Below the pieces are notes generated by a model, which saw nothing but the letters and a program-made list of their open reading frames with translations, ran no database searches and was not told where the DNA came from. The position numbers were made by a program, and so were the translations under genes. Positions 42,253 through 50,810 of a stretch of 64,000 bases of DNA are shown in pieces. The stretch is from assembly GCF_039680535.1 (NCBI RefSeq), contig NZ_JBDKSS010000014.1, forward strand, positions 1-64,000. Reading direction: 5' to 3'. Position 1 is the first letter of the stretch, and each line of letters begins with the position of its first letter. The DNA is from Parvibaculum sp039680535 (lineage in GTDB: Bacteria; Pseudomonadota; Alphaproteobacteria; Parvibaculales; Parvibaculaceae).

Positions 42253-43272
42253 TCACTGCGCGGCGAGCTTGAGCTTTTCTGCGTAGCGCGTGAGCTGCGC
42301 GCGATAGGCGGATTGCGTCTCGTCCTCGGTGAGCGCCTTCAGGTCGAGCGCTTCGTCCGCCCCGCCTTCGAGCAGCGTCGCCGCGATCTTTCCGTTTGCG
42401 ACTTCCGAATAATGCGTGCCGTCATAGGTCATGGCCGGGTCGACGGTCATGGCGGACGGCACACTGTAGTCGGTGAAGCGGTCGAAGACCTTTGCCGCGT
42501 CATGCAGAGCATTCGTATAGCTCGCGAGCCAGCCCATCTTCTCATATTCCGCGATAGCCCATGCCGATAGCGGTGAGGCGTAGCCGACAAACTTCGCATC
42601 CGGAAAAACGGACTTCAGCTTTTCATACGTGGCAATCGGCGCCCTGTTGTCGAAGGGGCCGGTGTGAAGATCGCGGATCGGAATGCGCGGATCGTAGTGA
42701 CGCGACACAAAGGCGGCGCGACAGCGGAAATCGGCATCGTAGACGCGGTCGAGGGGCGATTTGCCGAAGAGCGTCCGCCGCGACATCACGAGAACGTCGA
42801 GCGACATATAGGCAAGGAACGGACTTTCGGGCGCGGCCTTTTCCTTGATGAAGTCGGGCACGTTGCGGGCGGGCGGAATGGAGCGAAAATCGCCCGCGCT
42901 CAGGCCGACGATGACGAGCTTCGGCGCGAATCCCCGCGCCTTCAGCCATTCGGCATAGTCCACGAATTCGAGCGGCGCGCCGGACGAGAAGGCGAAGTTG
43001 AAGCAACGGTGTCCGGCGATCTTGTGTTCCGGCAGAAGCGTGACGCGGCTGTCTCCGAAGATCACACAATCGTAATCCCCTTCACGGCCCGCGATGAGGT
43101 TCGGCTTCGACAAGCGCTCGTTGAATGCAAAATTGACCGGCGTGACCTTGTTGCCGCCGAAATACCAGAGCGGATCGACCAGCGCGTTGAAAGCGAAGGC
43201 GAGCGCGCAGCAAAGTGCCAGCGTGCCGAACAGCGTGAGCAGATAGGATGAAGCGGTCGCGGACATTTTCAT
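42253..43272 (-). CDS. Membrane-anchored SGNH-like hydrolase
   Basis: The 339-residue product has an N-terminal membrane segment (YLLTLFGTLALCCALAFAF) and a periplasmic domain with a nucleophile-type motif FGDSRV (around residue 74) and a C-terminal YDGTHYS, matching the GDS and DxxH elements of SGNH or AlgJ/DHHW-like acetyltransferases. It lies 6 bp after an MBOAT gene on the same strand. The pair resembles AlgI/AlgJ, where the MBOAT passes acyl groups across the membrane and the SGNH partner transfers them to a polymer. No clear Shine-Dalgarno is seen. Confidence 0.8.
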   Translation of the reverse strand: MKMSATASSYLLTLFGTLALCCALAFAFNALVDPLWYFGGNKVTPVNFAFNERLSKPNLIAGREGDYDCVIFGDSRVTLLPEHKIAGHRCFNFAFSSGAPLEFVDYAEWLKARGFAPKLVIVGLSAGDFRSIPPARNVPDFIKEKAAPESPFLAYMSLDVLVMSRRTLFGKSPLDRVYDADFRCRAAFVSRHYDPRIPIRDLHTGPFDNRAPIATYEKLKSVFPDAKFVGYASPLSAWAIAEYEKMGWLASYTNALHDAAKVFDRFTDYSVPSAMTVDPAMTYDGTHYSEVANGKIAATLLEGGADEALDLKALTEDETQSAYRAQLTRYAEKLKLAAQ

Positions 43273-43278
43273 TTTTGA

Positions 43279-44790
43279 TCAGAACTGGAAATAGAGAAAT
43301 TCACTGACACGCTGGAGACTGAGAAAGGCGGCTGCGGCGCCGATGCCGACCACTGCCGCATAAGGGGCCGCGGGCCGCCAGAAGATCGCGCTGCGCCAGC
43401 GAGCACTGCCGTCGAGAGGCACGAGCAGAGGGTCCTTGCGGCGGTCGGCGCGCGAATAGTTGAAGGCGGGCCGCACCATCGCCATCCATTGCTGCGTGTT
43501 CGGCCAGAACCAGACGACGGACATCCAGAAGGTGCCCCAGAGGAGATCGACGCCGAGATCATGGGCGGAGATCGCGGGCGTCACGGCGACAAGGCCCTTA
43601 TAGATCGCGAGTGCCGCGTCGATGCTCGGCGCGCGGAAAAAGACCCATGCGAGCGCGACCGCGAGGAACGTGATCGTTCGTGCGATCCCGCGTGACCACC
43701 ACTTGTTGATCGGCCTCGTCCAGATTGCGCGCCAGCCATGATTGAGGATCAGCATGGCGCCGTGCATCGCGCCCCAGACGACAAAGGTCCAGGCCGCGCC
43801 GTGCCAGAGCCCGCCGATCGCCATGGTGAGGAAGAGGTTGAGATAGCGCCGCGCGCGACCACGCCGGTTTCCGCCGAGCGCGATGTAGAGATAGTCACGC
43901 AGGAAGCGCGAGAGGGTCATGTGCCAGCGGCGCCAGAAATCGACGATGCTCGTCGCCTGATAAGGCGAGTGGAAATTGAGCGGCAGCTTGATGCCGAAGA
44001 CGCGCGACGCGCCGATGGCCATGTCGGAATAGCCGGAGAAATCGAAATAGAGCTGGAACGTATAGGCGAGCATTCCCTCCCATGCGCGCAGGAAGGTGAT
44101 GTCATGCCCCGCTCCGGCATCCGCGAAGACCGAGCTTGCCAGCGGCGCGAGATTGTCCGCGAACACGACCTTCTTGAAGAGGCCGATGAAGAAGATCGTA
44201 AGGCCGATGGCGACATTCATTCGGTCGAAGGCGAAGCCGCGCGCGCTCTTCGTCTGGGTGAATATCTCGTGGTGATGGACGATCGGCCCGGCGATGAGCT
44301 GAGGGAAGAACATCACGAAGAAGCAATATTCGAGAAAACTGTGTTTCTCGACCTGTCCGCGCCCGGCATCGACCAGATAGGCGATCTTCTGGAACGTGAA
44401 GAAGGAAATCGCGAGCGGCAGGACGATGTGCTGGAGCGGGATGTCGCTGCCCGCCACGTCGTTCGCGGTGCGGATCAGGAAATCGGTATATTTGAAATAG
44501 GCCAGCGCCGAGAGATCGACCGTGACGCCGAAGGCAACAAGCGCCGTCGCCCAGCCCCGTCCAGGCTTCAAACGTTCGATCAGGATGAAGCGCGCCAGCA
44601 CGAAGTTGAAAACCGCGAGCCCGATCAGCAGCGGCAGATAGATCGGGTTCCACCAGCCATAAAAAAAGAGCGAGGCGAGAACCAGAAAGCCGAGCGCCGC
44701 TTCCCGGCCCATCCAGGCGCGGATGAGGAAGCAAAGGATCGCTGTGGCTGGAAAGAAACCGAACAGGAAGATCGGAGCGTTGAAGAGCAT
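43279..44790 (-). CDS. MBOAT-family O-acyltransferase (AlgI-like)
   Basis: The start is the ATG at 44790, giving 503 residues. About ten membrane segments are visible. MBOAT features include ISFFTFQKIAYLVDAGRG, in parts, LYFDFSGYSDMAIG, FWRRWHMTLSRFLRDYLYI and GGLWHGAAWTFVVWG with the invariant catalytic His. It likely moves acetyl groups from cytosolic acetyl-CoA across the inner membrane for glycan acetylation. The target is not identified because no polysaccharide synthase genes are nearby. It is followed by the SGNH-like partner. Confidence 0.92.
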   Translation of the reverse strand: MLFNAPIFLFGFFPATAILCFLIRAWMGREAALGFLVLASLFFYGWWNPIYLPLLIGLAVFNFVLARFILIERLKPGRGWATALVAFGVTVDLSALAYFKYTDFLIRTANDVAGSDIPLQHIVLPLAISFFTFQKIAYLVDAGRGQVEKHSFLEYCFFVMFFPQLIAGPIVHHHEIFTQTKSARGFAFDRMNVAIGLTIFFIGLFKKVVFADNLAPLASSVFADAGAGHDITFLRAWEGMLAYTFQLYFDFSGYSDMAIGASRVFGIKLPLNFHSPYQATSIVDFWRRWHMTLSRFLRDYLYIALGGNRRGRARRYLNLFLTMAIGGLWHGAAWTFVVWGAMHGAMLILNHGWRAIWTRPINKWWSRGIARTITFLAVALAWVFFRAPSIDAALAIYKGLVAVTPAISAHDLGVDLLWGTFWMSVVWFWPNTQQWMAMVRPAFNYSRADRRKDPLLVPLDGSARWRSAIFWRPAAPYAAVVGIGAAAAFLSLQRVSEFLYFQF

Positions 44791-44828
44791 GAAGACTTCT
44801 CTGGTCGCCGGAGGTCGCCGCAAATGAA

Positions 44829-44854
44829 AAGGGCCGGAATTTCTTCCAGCCCTT
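44829..44854 (-). terminator. Intrinsic terminator after the thiolase gene
   Basis: On the minus strand AAGGGCTGGAA pairs with TTCCGGCCCTT (one mismatch) around the loop GAAA, followed by a TTTT-containing tract. It lies 25 bp past the thiolase stop and ends that transcript before the MBOAT gene. Confidence 0.7.
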
Positions 44855-44878
44855 CCCTTCTAGCACATGGTTGCGCGA

Positions 44879-46081
44879 TCAGGCACCGAGGGCACCGATG
44901 ATCGTGACCGAGCACACATTCGAGGCGGGCGCGCCGCCGAGATTGTGCGTGAGGCCGATCTTCGGCGCGGCAAGCTGACGCTCGCCCGCCCGGCCCTGAA
45001 GCTGGAGATACATCTCATAGGCCATGCGCAAGCCCGACGCGCCGATCGGGTGGCCGAAGCACTTGAGGCCGCCGTCGATCTGGCAGGGCACCTTGCCGTC
45101 CGCGTCGTAGAAGCCGTCCATCACGTCCTTCACGGCATGGCCTTCGGGCGAGATGAAGAGGTCTTCCATGGTCACGAGCTCGGTGATGGAGAAGCAGTCA
45201 TGCACTTCCATCATGCTGACTTCCTCGCGCGGACGCTGAATGCCCGCTTCGGCATAGGCCTTCTTCGCCGCGATGCGCGCGGTGTGGAAGTAGCTGCCGT
45301 CCCAGCTGTTGTGCTGCGACTCGAGACCGTTCGAGACGGCGAGCTGCATTGCCTTCACTGTCACGATGTCCTTCTTGCCGAGCGCGCGGGCGATTTCCGG
45401 CGTCGTCACGATGGCCGCCGCCGCGCCGTCCGAGACGCCACAGCAGTCGAAGAGGCCGAGCGGTTCGGCAATCATCGGCGCGTTCATGACCTGCTCTTCG
45501 GTCACGGCGTTGCGCAGATGGGCCTTGGGGTTCTTCGCACCGTTGGCGTGGCTCTTCACGGAGACATGGGCGATGGCGCGCTTCAGGTCTTCCTTGGAGA
45601 CGCCATGCTTGGCACGATAGGCCGAGGCGAGCTGGGCGAAGTTGCCCGGCGCGGAGCCCGACGGCGCCCACTGCGGAATGAGCGTGCCGGCATTGCCGAC
45701 CGGCAGGCCGCCATAGCCCGTATCCTTCAGCTTCTCGACGCCGAGCGCGATGGCGATATCCGCCGCGCCCGAAGCGACGGCGTAGACCGCGCCGCGAAGG
45801 GCTTCCGAGCCGCCCGCGCAGAAGTTTTCGACGCGCGTCACCGCGATGTTCGGCAGGCGCAGCGCCAGCGACATGGGCGTGCCGCCCTTGCCCGTGCCCG
45901 TCTCGTCGATATGGGTCGAGAACCAGGCCGCGTCGATCTGCGTCGGCTCGATGCCGGCGTCCTGCATCGCCTCGAGATAGGCCTCGACCATCAGTTCCTC
46001 GGGGCCGGCGTCCCAACGCTCGCCGAACTTCGAGCAGCCCATGCCGAGGATCGCAACCTTGTCCTTAATTCCAGCAGCCAT
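44879..46081 (-). CDS. SCP2-type thiolase (acetyl-CoA acetyltransferase family)
   Basis: The 400-residue product is a thiolase of the SCP2/archaeal-like group. Cys88 lies in RVENFCAGGSEAL, His294-Asp-Cys296 in MEVHDCFSITE, and His344 in CFGHPIGASGLRM. All active-site parts are present. It may cleave or form 3-ketoacyl-CoA. It lies 47 bp downstream of the HMG-CoA-synthase-like/OB-fold fusion gene, in the same orientation, and resembles the archaeal thiolase/HMG-CoA synthase/DUF35 partnership. Confidence 0.9.
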   Translation of the reverse strand: MAAGIKDKVAILGMGCSKFGERWDAGPEELMVEAYLEAMQDAGIEPTQIDAAWFSTHIDETGTGKGGTPMSLALRLPNIAVTRVENFCAGGSEALRGAVYAVASGAADIAIALGVEKLKDTGYGGLPVGNAGTLIPQWAPSGSAPGNFAQLASAYRAKHGVSKEDLKRAIAHVSVKSHANGAKNPKAHLRNAVTEEQVMNAPMIAEPLGLFDCCGVSDGAAAAIVTTPEIARALGKKDIVTVKAMQLAVSNGLESQHNSWDGSYFHTARIAAKKAYAEAGIQRPREEVSMMEVHDCFSITELVTMEDLFISPEGHAVKDVMDGFYDADGKVPCQIDGGLKCFGHPIGASGLRMAYEMYLQLQGRAGERQLAAPKIGLTHNLGGAPASNVCSVTIIGALGA

Positions 46082-46128
46082 GATGTTTTCCTTCCCGGTT
46101 TTCTCTGGCTTGATTGTCGTGGCTGCGC

Positions 46129-47628
46129 TTATTCAGCGGCCTGCGATTTCGCCTGTTCTTTGAGGATGGGGACAGCCTTCCAGAAATACCTCCGGAAGCC
46201 GCGCTTCTCGTCGAAGTCCTTGATGCGGAAGACGAGCTTCACTTCCATGCCGGAATCCACCGTGCCCTGCTCGACATCGGTGAAGTCCATCATGATGCGC
46301 CCGCCTTCATCGAACACGACCATGCCGTAATGGTTCGGCGGGTTCATGCTGGCAGAGAGGAAGTCGGCCGACCAGGACAGGATCTTCGCCTTGCGCTCGG
46401 CGAACTTGTAGGGCTCCTGCGTGTCGACGGTGTGATTGTTCGGGTTGACCGAGATGCGCGAGCGCGGGAACTGCACCACGCCGGTTTCCGTGCAGCGGCC
46501 GCCGACGAGACCCATGAGCATCTCCTCGTTGCGGTAGAGCGTCGTCAGGGCAGTCTTCTTGTCCTGCTCGGCGCGCATGCCCTGCTCCCACTCGATCAGG
46601 CCATTGAAGGTGAGGAACTTGAGGTAGTTCGTCTCTTCCTTCCGGTTGGCCAGCGAGCCGACGATGCCGCGCTTGTCCGCCTGCGAGGCGAGCTTGTCGG
46701 TCGTCTCGAAGACGAGCGCGTCGCAGCCGCCGCCGAAATGCAGCACCAGCACCTTCTCGCCGGGCTTCGCGTCCTTCTGGAGCGCATGGACGAGCATGAC
46801 CAGCGAATGGGCCGCACCCGTCTCGCCGCAATTGGCGGCCAGCGTATCGCGCGCGGCTTCGGGCGCGATGCCCGACTTCTTGGCGAGCTGCTGCACGAAT
46901 TTGTCGCCGAAGGCGCAAGGCAGGACGAAGTGCTTGATCTCTTCCGCCTTGACGCCCGCATTGGCGAGCGCCGCCTTCACGGCGCGTGGCACGATCTTCG
47001 AGAAGCCTTCGTCGCGGATCCAGCGCTCTTCCCAGTTGTAGTCGAACTCTTCCGTGGAGCCGCGGAAGTGATCGACGAAATCGACGGTGAGGCTCGCGCC
47101 GCCGAGATATTTCGCGATGACGTTTTCGGTACCGACGGAAACCGCTGCCGCACCATCGCCGAAGTCGAGTTCCTGCGCGCTGGCGGCGCGTGCCTTGCGG
47201 TGATCCGCGGCGAGCACGATCGCATGCTTCGCCTCTCCCGCCTTGACGGCGGTCAGCGCCTGCAGAAGCGCCGAGGTGCCCGCGCGCTGCGTCGAGGCCA
47301 CGTCCACCGCGCGGACGGTTTCGCCGAGCGTCAGCGCAGCGGAGATGATCCCGGCGTTCAGACGATCCTTGAAGGGCATGGTCGTCGAGCCGAAGTACAG
47401 GGCGTCGACATGGGAGCGGTCATCATCCGGACCGAGAAGATCGCGGGCGGCTTCGACCGCCATGGTGACCGCGTCTTCGTCCCAGTTCGCCATCGAGCGC
47501 TCACCCTTCCCCTTGCCGAGGAAATTGGGCGCGATCCACGCATTCGCCTGCGCGACCGCCTTGCGCTGAAGGCGTAGCCTGGGAATGTAGCCACCAAAAC
47601 CTGTAAGGCCGATCGACTGCTGAGCCAT
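46129..47628 (-). CDS. HMG-CoA synthase-like/OB-fold (DUF35) fusion protein
   Basis: The 499-residue product has an N-terminal HMG-CoA-synthase/KAS III-like part (about 1-330: LTGFGGYIPRLRL, DAVTMAVEAARDLL, VDALYFGSTT, DFGDGAAAVSVG and AANCGETGAAHS) and a C-terminal OB-fold (about 340-490: LTFNGLIEWEQG, FLSASMNPPNHYGMVVFDEG in parts). The usual catalytic Cys is replaced by Gln114 (ASTQRAGTSA), and the His region is LPCAFGDK. The zinc-ribbon cysteines of DUF35 are also mostly gone. It may be a non-catalytic or altered condensing partner of the following thiolase. The start has GAGGGAG five bases upstream. Confidence 0.85.
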   Translation of the reverse strand: MAQQSIGLTGFGGYIPRLRLQRKAVAQANAWIAPNFLGKGKGERSMANWDEDAVTMAVEAARDLLGPDDDRSHVDALYFGSTTMPFKDRLNAGIISAALTLGETVRAVDVASTQRAGTSALLQALTAVKAGEAKHAIVLAADHRKARAASAQELDFGDGAAAVSVGTENVIAKYLGGASLTVDFVDHFRGSTEEFDYNWEERWIRDEGFSKIVPRAVKAALANAGVKAEEIKHFVLPCAFGDKFVQQLAKKSGIAPEAARDTLAANCGETGAAHSLVMLVHALQKDAKPGEKVLVLHFGGGCDALVFETTDKLASQADKRGIVGSLANRKEETNYLKFLTFNGLIEWEQGMRAEQDKKTALTTLYRNEEMLMGLVGGRCTETGVVQFPRSRISVNPNNHTVDTQEPYKFAERKAKILSWSADFLSASMNPPNHYGMVVFDEGGRIMMDFTDVEQGTVDSGMEVKLVFRIKDFDEKRGFRRYFWKAVPILKEQAKSQAAE

Positions 47629-47745
47629 CGTCTCCCTCTCGTATTGCTTGGTTATTGTTGGCGGGAGTTTACCGGTGAACCGGCCATGGCGACAACAGGC
47701 GGTGTTTGGCCCTGCCGCTACGTCACGTCAGAGAAAGACAAGATT

Positions 47746-48852
47746 TCAGCGTGCCACGACGACGCAGGCGAGCCCCTTGGCGGTCAATTGGCTGCAGTGC
47801 GCCCTGGCCTCCTCCGCTGTCTGGAAGCTGCCCGCCTTCAGCCGGTACCAGACGCCCTTGGGTCCGAGATCTGCGGCATCGATATTGTGATCGAAGGAGG
47901 CGAGCGACGGATCGCGGCGTTGTGCGTCGGCCCAGGCGGAAGCCGCACTGGAGTGTTTGCGGAAGGAGCCAAGCTGCAGGCGGTAACGGCCCGAGACAGG
48001 CGCGGCTTCTTGTTGTTGCTCCGATATGGCGCGCTCTTCCGCCGCCGGTTGCGCCGGGGCCGCTACCGGCTCGGCGCGAACGGCCGTGGTGCTCCACCCG
48101 TCGGCGGGGGCGACCTTGACCTGCTGGCCGCTGCCGCCAGCCGCTACCAGCGGCTCGCCAAGAGCTTCGAGCTTCTTTCTTGCCGGTTCATAGTCTGGAT
48201 CGATGACCAGAGCCTCCCGGAGGTCGGCCACCGCCGCATCGGTATTGCCCGAGCGCTCGAAGGCGAGCGCCCTGCCAAAGAGCGGCAATTTCCGCTGCTC
48301 CCCTGTAATGCGCTGGATCGCCGCCCCATAGTCGCGAATGGCCGTCGCATAGTCCCGGTGCTCGCGTTCAAGGTTGGCCCGGTTGTGATAGGCCGCGCCG
48401 TGATCCGGGGCGAGATCGATTGCCTTGGTGTAGTCGCTTTCCGCGCCCAGATTGTCGCCGGCGGAAGCCCGCGCGATGCCGCGATTGTAATAGGCCCGTG
48501 CCGCGACATCCCTGGGCAGGGTGCCGAGGTCGATGGCCTTTGTGTAATCGTCGCGCGCCAGACTCTGGAGGCCGAGCTTCTGGCGGGCGATGCCGCGGTG
48601 GTGATAGGCGAGCGCGAGGCGGCGCTGATCGAGGCCGCCACTCTCTATCGCGCGATCGAGCGAGGCGACGGCGTCTTCATAACGGCCCGTGTCGATGGCG
48701 CGATTGGCGCTCTCGAAATCCGAGTCGACATCGGAGGCCGCAACTCCCGATCTGGTAATCACAGGTGGCGCCGCGTTGGCCGCGCTGCACAGGATCAGGA
48801 GCGCAGCCACGGCCGCTCCCCTTGCCAGATGCCTCGCCCTCATTTGCCGCAT
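47746..48852 (-). CDS. TPR- and SPOR-domain envelope protein
   Basis: I take the ATG at 48852, as AGGAGG lies 8 bases upstream, giving 368 residues. A signal peptide (GAAVAALLILCSAANA) leads to TPR repeats (about 45-225, such as RGIARQKLGLQSLARDDYTK and AYYNRGIARASAGD), a Pro/Ala linker, and a C-terminal SPOR domain (about 285-365, YRLQLGSFRKHSSAASAW, GVWYRLKAGSFQTAEEA). SPOR domains bind denuded peptidoglycan at division sites, so it is probably a periplasmic septal or cell-wall protein. The 130-bp gap before glmS is otherwise empty. Confidence 0.9.
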   Translation of the reverse strand: MRQMRARHLARGAAVAALLILCSAANAAPPVITRSGVAASDVDSDFESANRAIDTGRYEDAVASLDRAIESGGLDQRRLALAYHHRGIARQKLGLQSLARDDYTKAIDLGTLPRDVAARAYYNRGIARASAGDNLGAESDYTKAIDLAPDHGAAYHNRANLEREHRDYATAIRDYGAAIQRITGEQRKLPLFGRALAFERSGNTDAAVADLREALVIDPDYEPARKKLEALGEPLVAAGGSGQQVKVAPADGWSTTAVRAEPVAAPAQPAAEERAISEQQQEAAPVSGRYRLQLGSFRKHSSAASAWADAQRRDPSLASFDHNIDAADLGPKGVWYRLKAGSFQTAEEARAHCSQLTAKGLACVVVAR

Positions 48853-48986
48853 CAACAGCCCTCCTTCAACGCGAAGGTTAACATGGGCTGCGTGTGCCTG
48901 TTCGGAACAGGCGCTATTTGCTGCAATACGAAGGGCTTAGGGATGATTATTAAAGTTCAAGTAAAATCTTAACCTCGCGAATCGGC

Positions 48987-50810
48987 CTATTCGACGGTCA
49001 CCGACTTGGCCAGGTTGCGCGGCTGATCGACATCCGTGCCCTTGGCGACGGCGGCGTGATAGGCGAGCAGTTGAACCGGGACCGCCGCAACGATGGGGGC
49101 GATCAGCGGATCGACCTTCGGCATTTCGATCTTCGCCCAGACCTGATCGCCTGCGCGGTCGAGCCCTTCCCGGTCGGAAATCAGAACCACCTTGCCGCCA
49201 CGCGCGATCACCTCCTGCATGTTGGAGATGGTCTTTTCGTAAAGCGCATCGACCGGCGCGATGACGATGACGGGCACGTTCTCGTCCACCAGCGCGATGG
49301 GCCCATGCTTCAACTCGCCTGCCGCGTAGCCTTCGGCATGGATGTAGGAGATTTCCTTGAGCTTCAGCGCGCCTTCCAGCGCAATCGGGAAGAAGTGCCC
49401 GCGGCCGAGATAGAGCACATCGCGGACTTTCGCGATCTCGGCGGCAAGCGCGTGGATCTCGCTGTCGCGCGACAGCATCTCCGCGACCTGCCGCGGCGCT
49501 TCGAGCAGCGTACGGACGAGGCGCGGCTCGTCGGCCGCATCGATGGTGCCGCGCGCAAGGCCGGTGCCGATGGCAAGCGCGGCCAGGGCAACGAGCTGAC
49601 AGGTAAAGGCCTTGGTCGAGGCAACGCCGATTTCGGGTCCGGCATGGGTCCGCATGATGACGTCGGAATCCCGCGCGATGGAGCTTTCGACCACGTTCAC
49701 GATCGAAAGGATCGTCTGGCCATGCTCCTTGCAGTAGCGGAGCGCCGCCAGCGTGTCCGCCGTTTCGCCGGACTGCGAGATGAAGATGGCGAGGCCCCCC
49801 TTGGGCAAGGCCGCCTCGCGGTAGCGGAACTCGGAGGCGATATCGACCTCAACCGAGATGCGGGCAAAACGCTCGAACCAGTACTTGGCGACGAGGCCCG
49901 CATAGGAGGCCGTTCCGCAGGCGACGATGGTGATGCGCGGCACGGTCGCGAGGTCGATCGGCAGCTTCGGCAGGCGCAGCGTTTCCTCGACGGGATTGAC
50001 GTAATTCGCCAGCGTGTGGCCTATCACCTCCGGCTGCTCGAAGATTTCCTTCGCCATGAAATGGCGGTGGTTGCCCTTGTCGACCAGCGCCGTCGAAACA
50101 TCGGTGATGCGGACGGGACGCTCGACGATATCGCCGGCGGCATTGTGGAAGACGGCCCCTTCGCGGGTCAGCTCCACCCAGTCGCCCTCTTCGAGGAAGG
50201 AGACCCGGTTCGTCATCGGCGCGAGCGCGAATGCATCGGAGCCGAGATACATGGCCTTGTCGCCATGGCCGACTGCCAGCGGGCTGCCGCGCCGGGCGCC
50301 GATGATGAGGTCTTCCTCGCCCTTGAAAATGATACCCAGCGCAAACGCGCCTTCCAGTTCCTTCAGCGCGGCCGCAGCCGCTTCGCGAGGGCTGAGGCCC
50401 TTGTCGAGGTAATGCGTGACGAGATGGGCGACGACTTCGGAGTCCGTCTCCGTCTGGAACTTCGCGCCGCCTGCGGTCAGTCGCTCGCGAAGGTCGCGGA
50501 AATTCTCGATGATCCCGTTATGCACGATGGCGACGCGCTCGGTCGCATGCGGATGCGCGTTGCGCTCGGTCGGCGCGCCATGCGTCGCCCAGCGCGTGTG
50601 GCCGATGCCGATGGTGCCTGCGAGCGGGTGGCTGTCGAGCGCCTTTTCGAGGTTGAAGAGCTTGCCTTCGGCGCGGCGGCGCACGATCTCGCCATGGTCG
50701 AGCGTGGCGACGCCCGCAGAGTCATAGCCGCGATATTCGAGGCGCTTCAGCGCTTCGAGGATGATGGGGGCCGCGGGCTTACCGCCGATGACGCCGACAA
50801 TGCCGCACAT
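48987..50810 (-). CDS. glmS: Glucosamine-6-phosphate synthase GlmS
   Basis: The 607-residue product is full length. The N-terminal glutaminase domain begins with the catalytic Cys2 (MCGIVGVIGG), and has HTRWATHG and HNGIIENF. Two SIS isomerase domains follow (FISQSGETADT and ISDREG), ending with RNLAKSVTVE. It makes glucosamine-6-phosphate from fructose-6-phosphate and glutamine. Its ATG shares one base with the glmU stop (TAATG). No glmS ribozyme is expected or seen. Confidence 0.98.
   Translation of the reverse strand: MCGIVGVIGGKPAAPIILEALKRLEYRGYDSAGVATLDHGEIVRRRAEGKLFNLEKALDSHPLAGTIGIGHTRWATHGAPTERNAHPHATERVAIVHNGIIENFRDLRERLTAGGAKFQTETDSEVVAHLVTHYLDKGLSPREAAAAALKELEGAFALGIIFKGEEDLIIGARRGSPLAVGHGDKAMYLGSDAFALAPMTNRVSFLEEGDWVELTREGAVFHNAAGDIVERPVRITDVSTALVDKGNHRHFMAKEIFEQPEVIGHTLANYVNPVEETLRLPKLPIDLATVPRITIVACGTASYAGLVAKYWFERFARISVEVDIASEFRYREAALPKGGLAIFISQSGETADTLAALRYCKEHGQTILSIVNVVESSIARDSDVIMRTHAGPEIGVASTKAFTCQLVALAALAIGTGLARGTIDAADEPRLVRTLLEAPRQVAEMLSRDSEIHALAAEIAKVRDVLYLGRGHFFPIALEGALKLKEISYIHAEGYAAGELKHGPIALVDENVPVIVIAPVDALYEKTISNMQEVIARGGKVVLISDREGLDRAGDQVWAKIEMPKVDPLIAPIVAAVPVQLLAYHAAVAKGTDVDQPRNLAKSVTVE

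Noticed and set aside
47644..48972. 442-codon plus-strand frame opposite the TPR-SPOR gene
   Set aside because: The minus-strand gene has a signal peptide, TPR and SPOR domains and an AGGAGG site; the plus frame has none.
48856..48986. glmS-type ribozyme or other riboswitch near glmS
   Set aside because: The region is downstream of glmS, and no conserved ribozyme core or riboswitch aptamer was recognised anywhere in the window.
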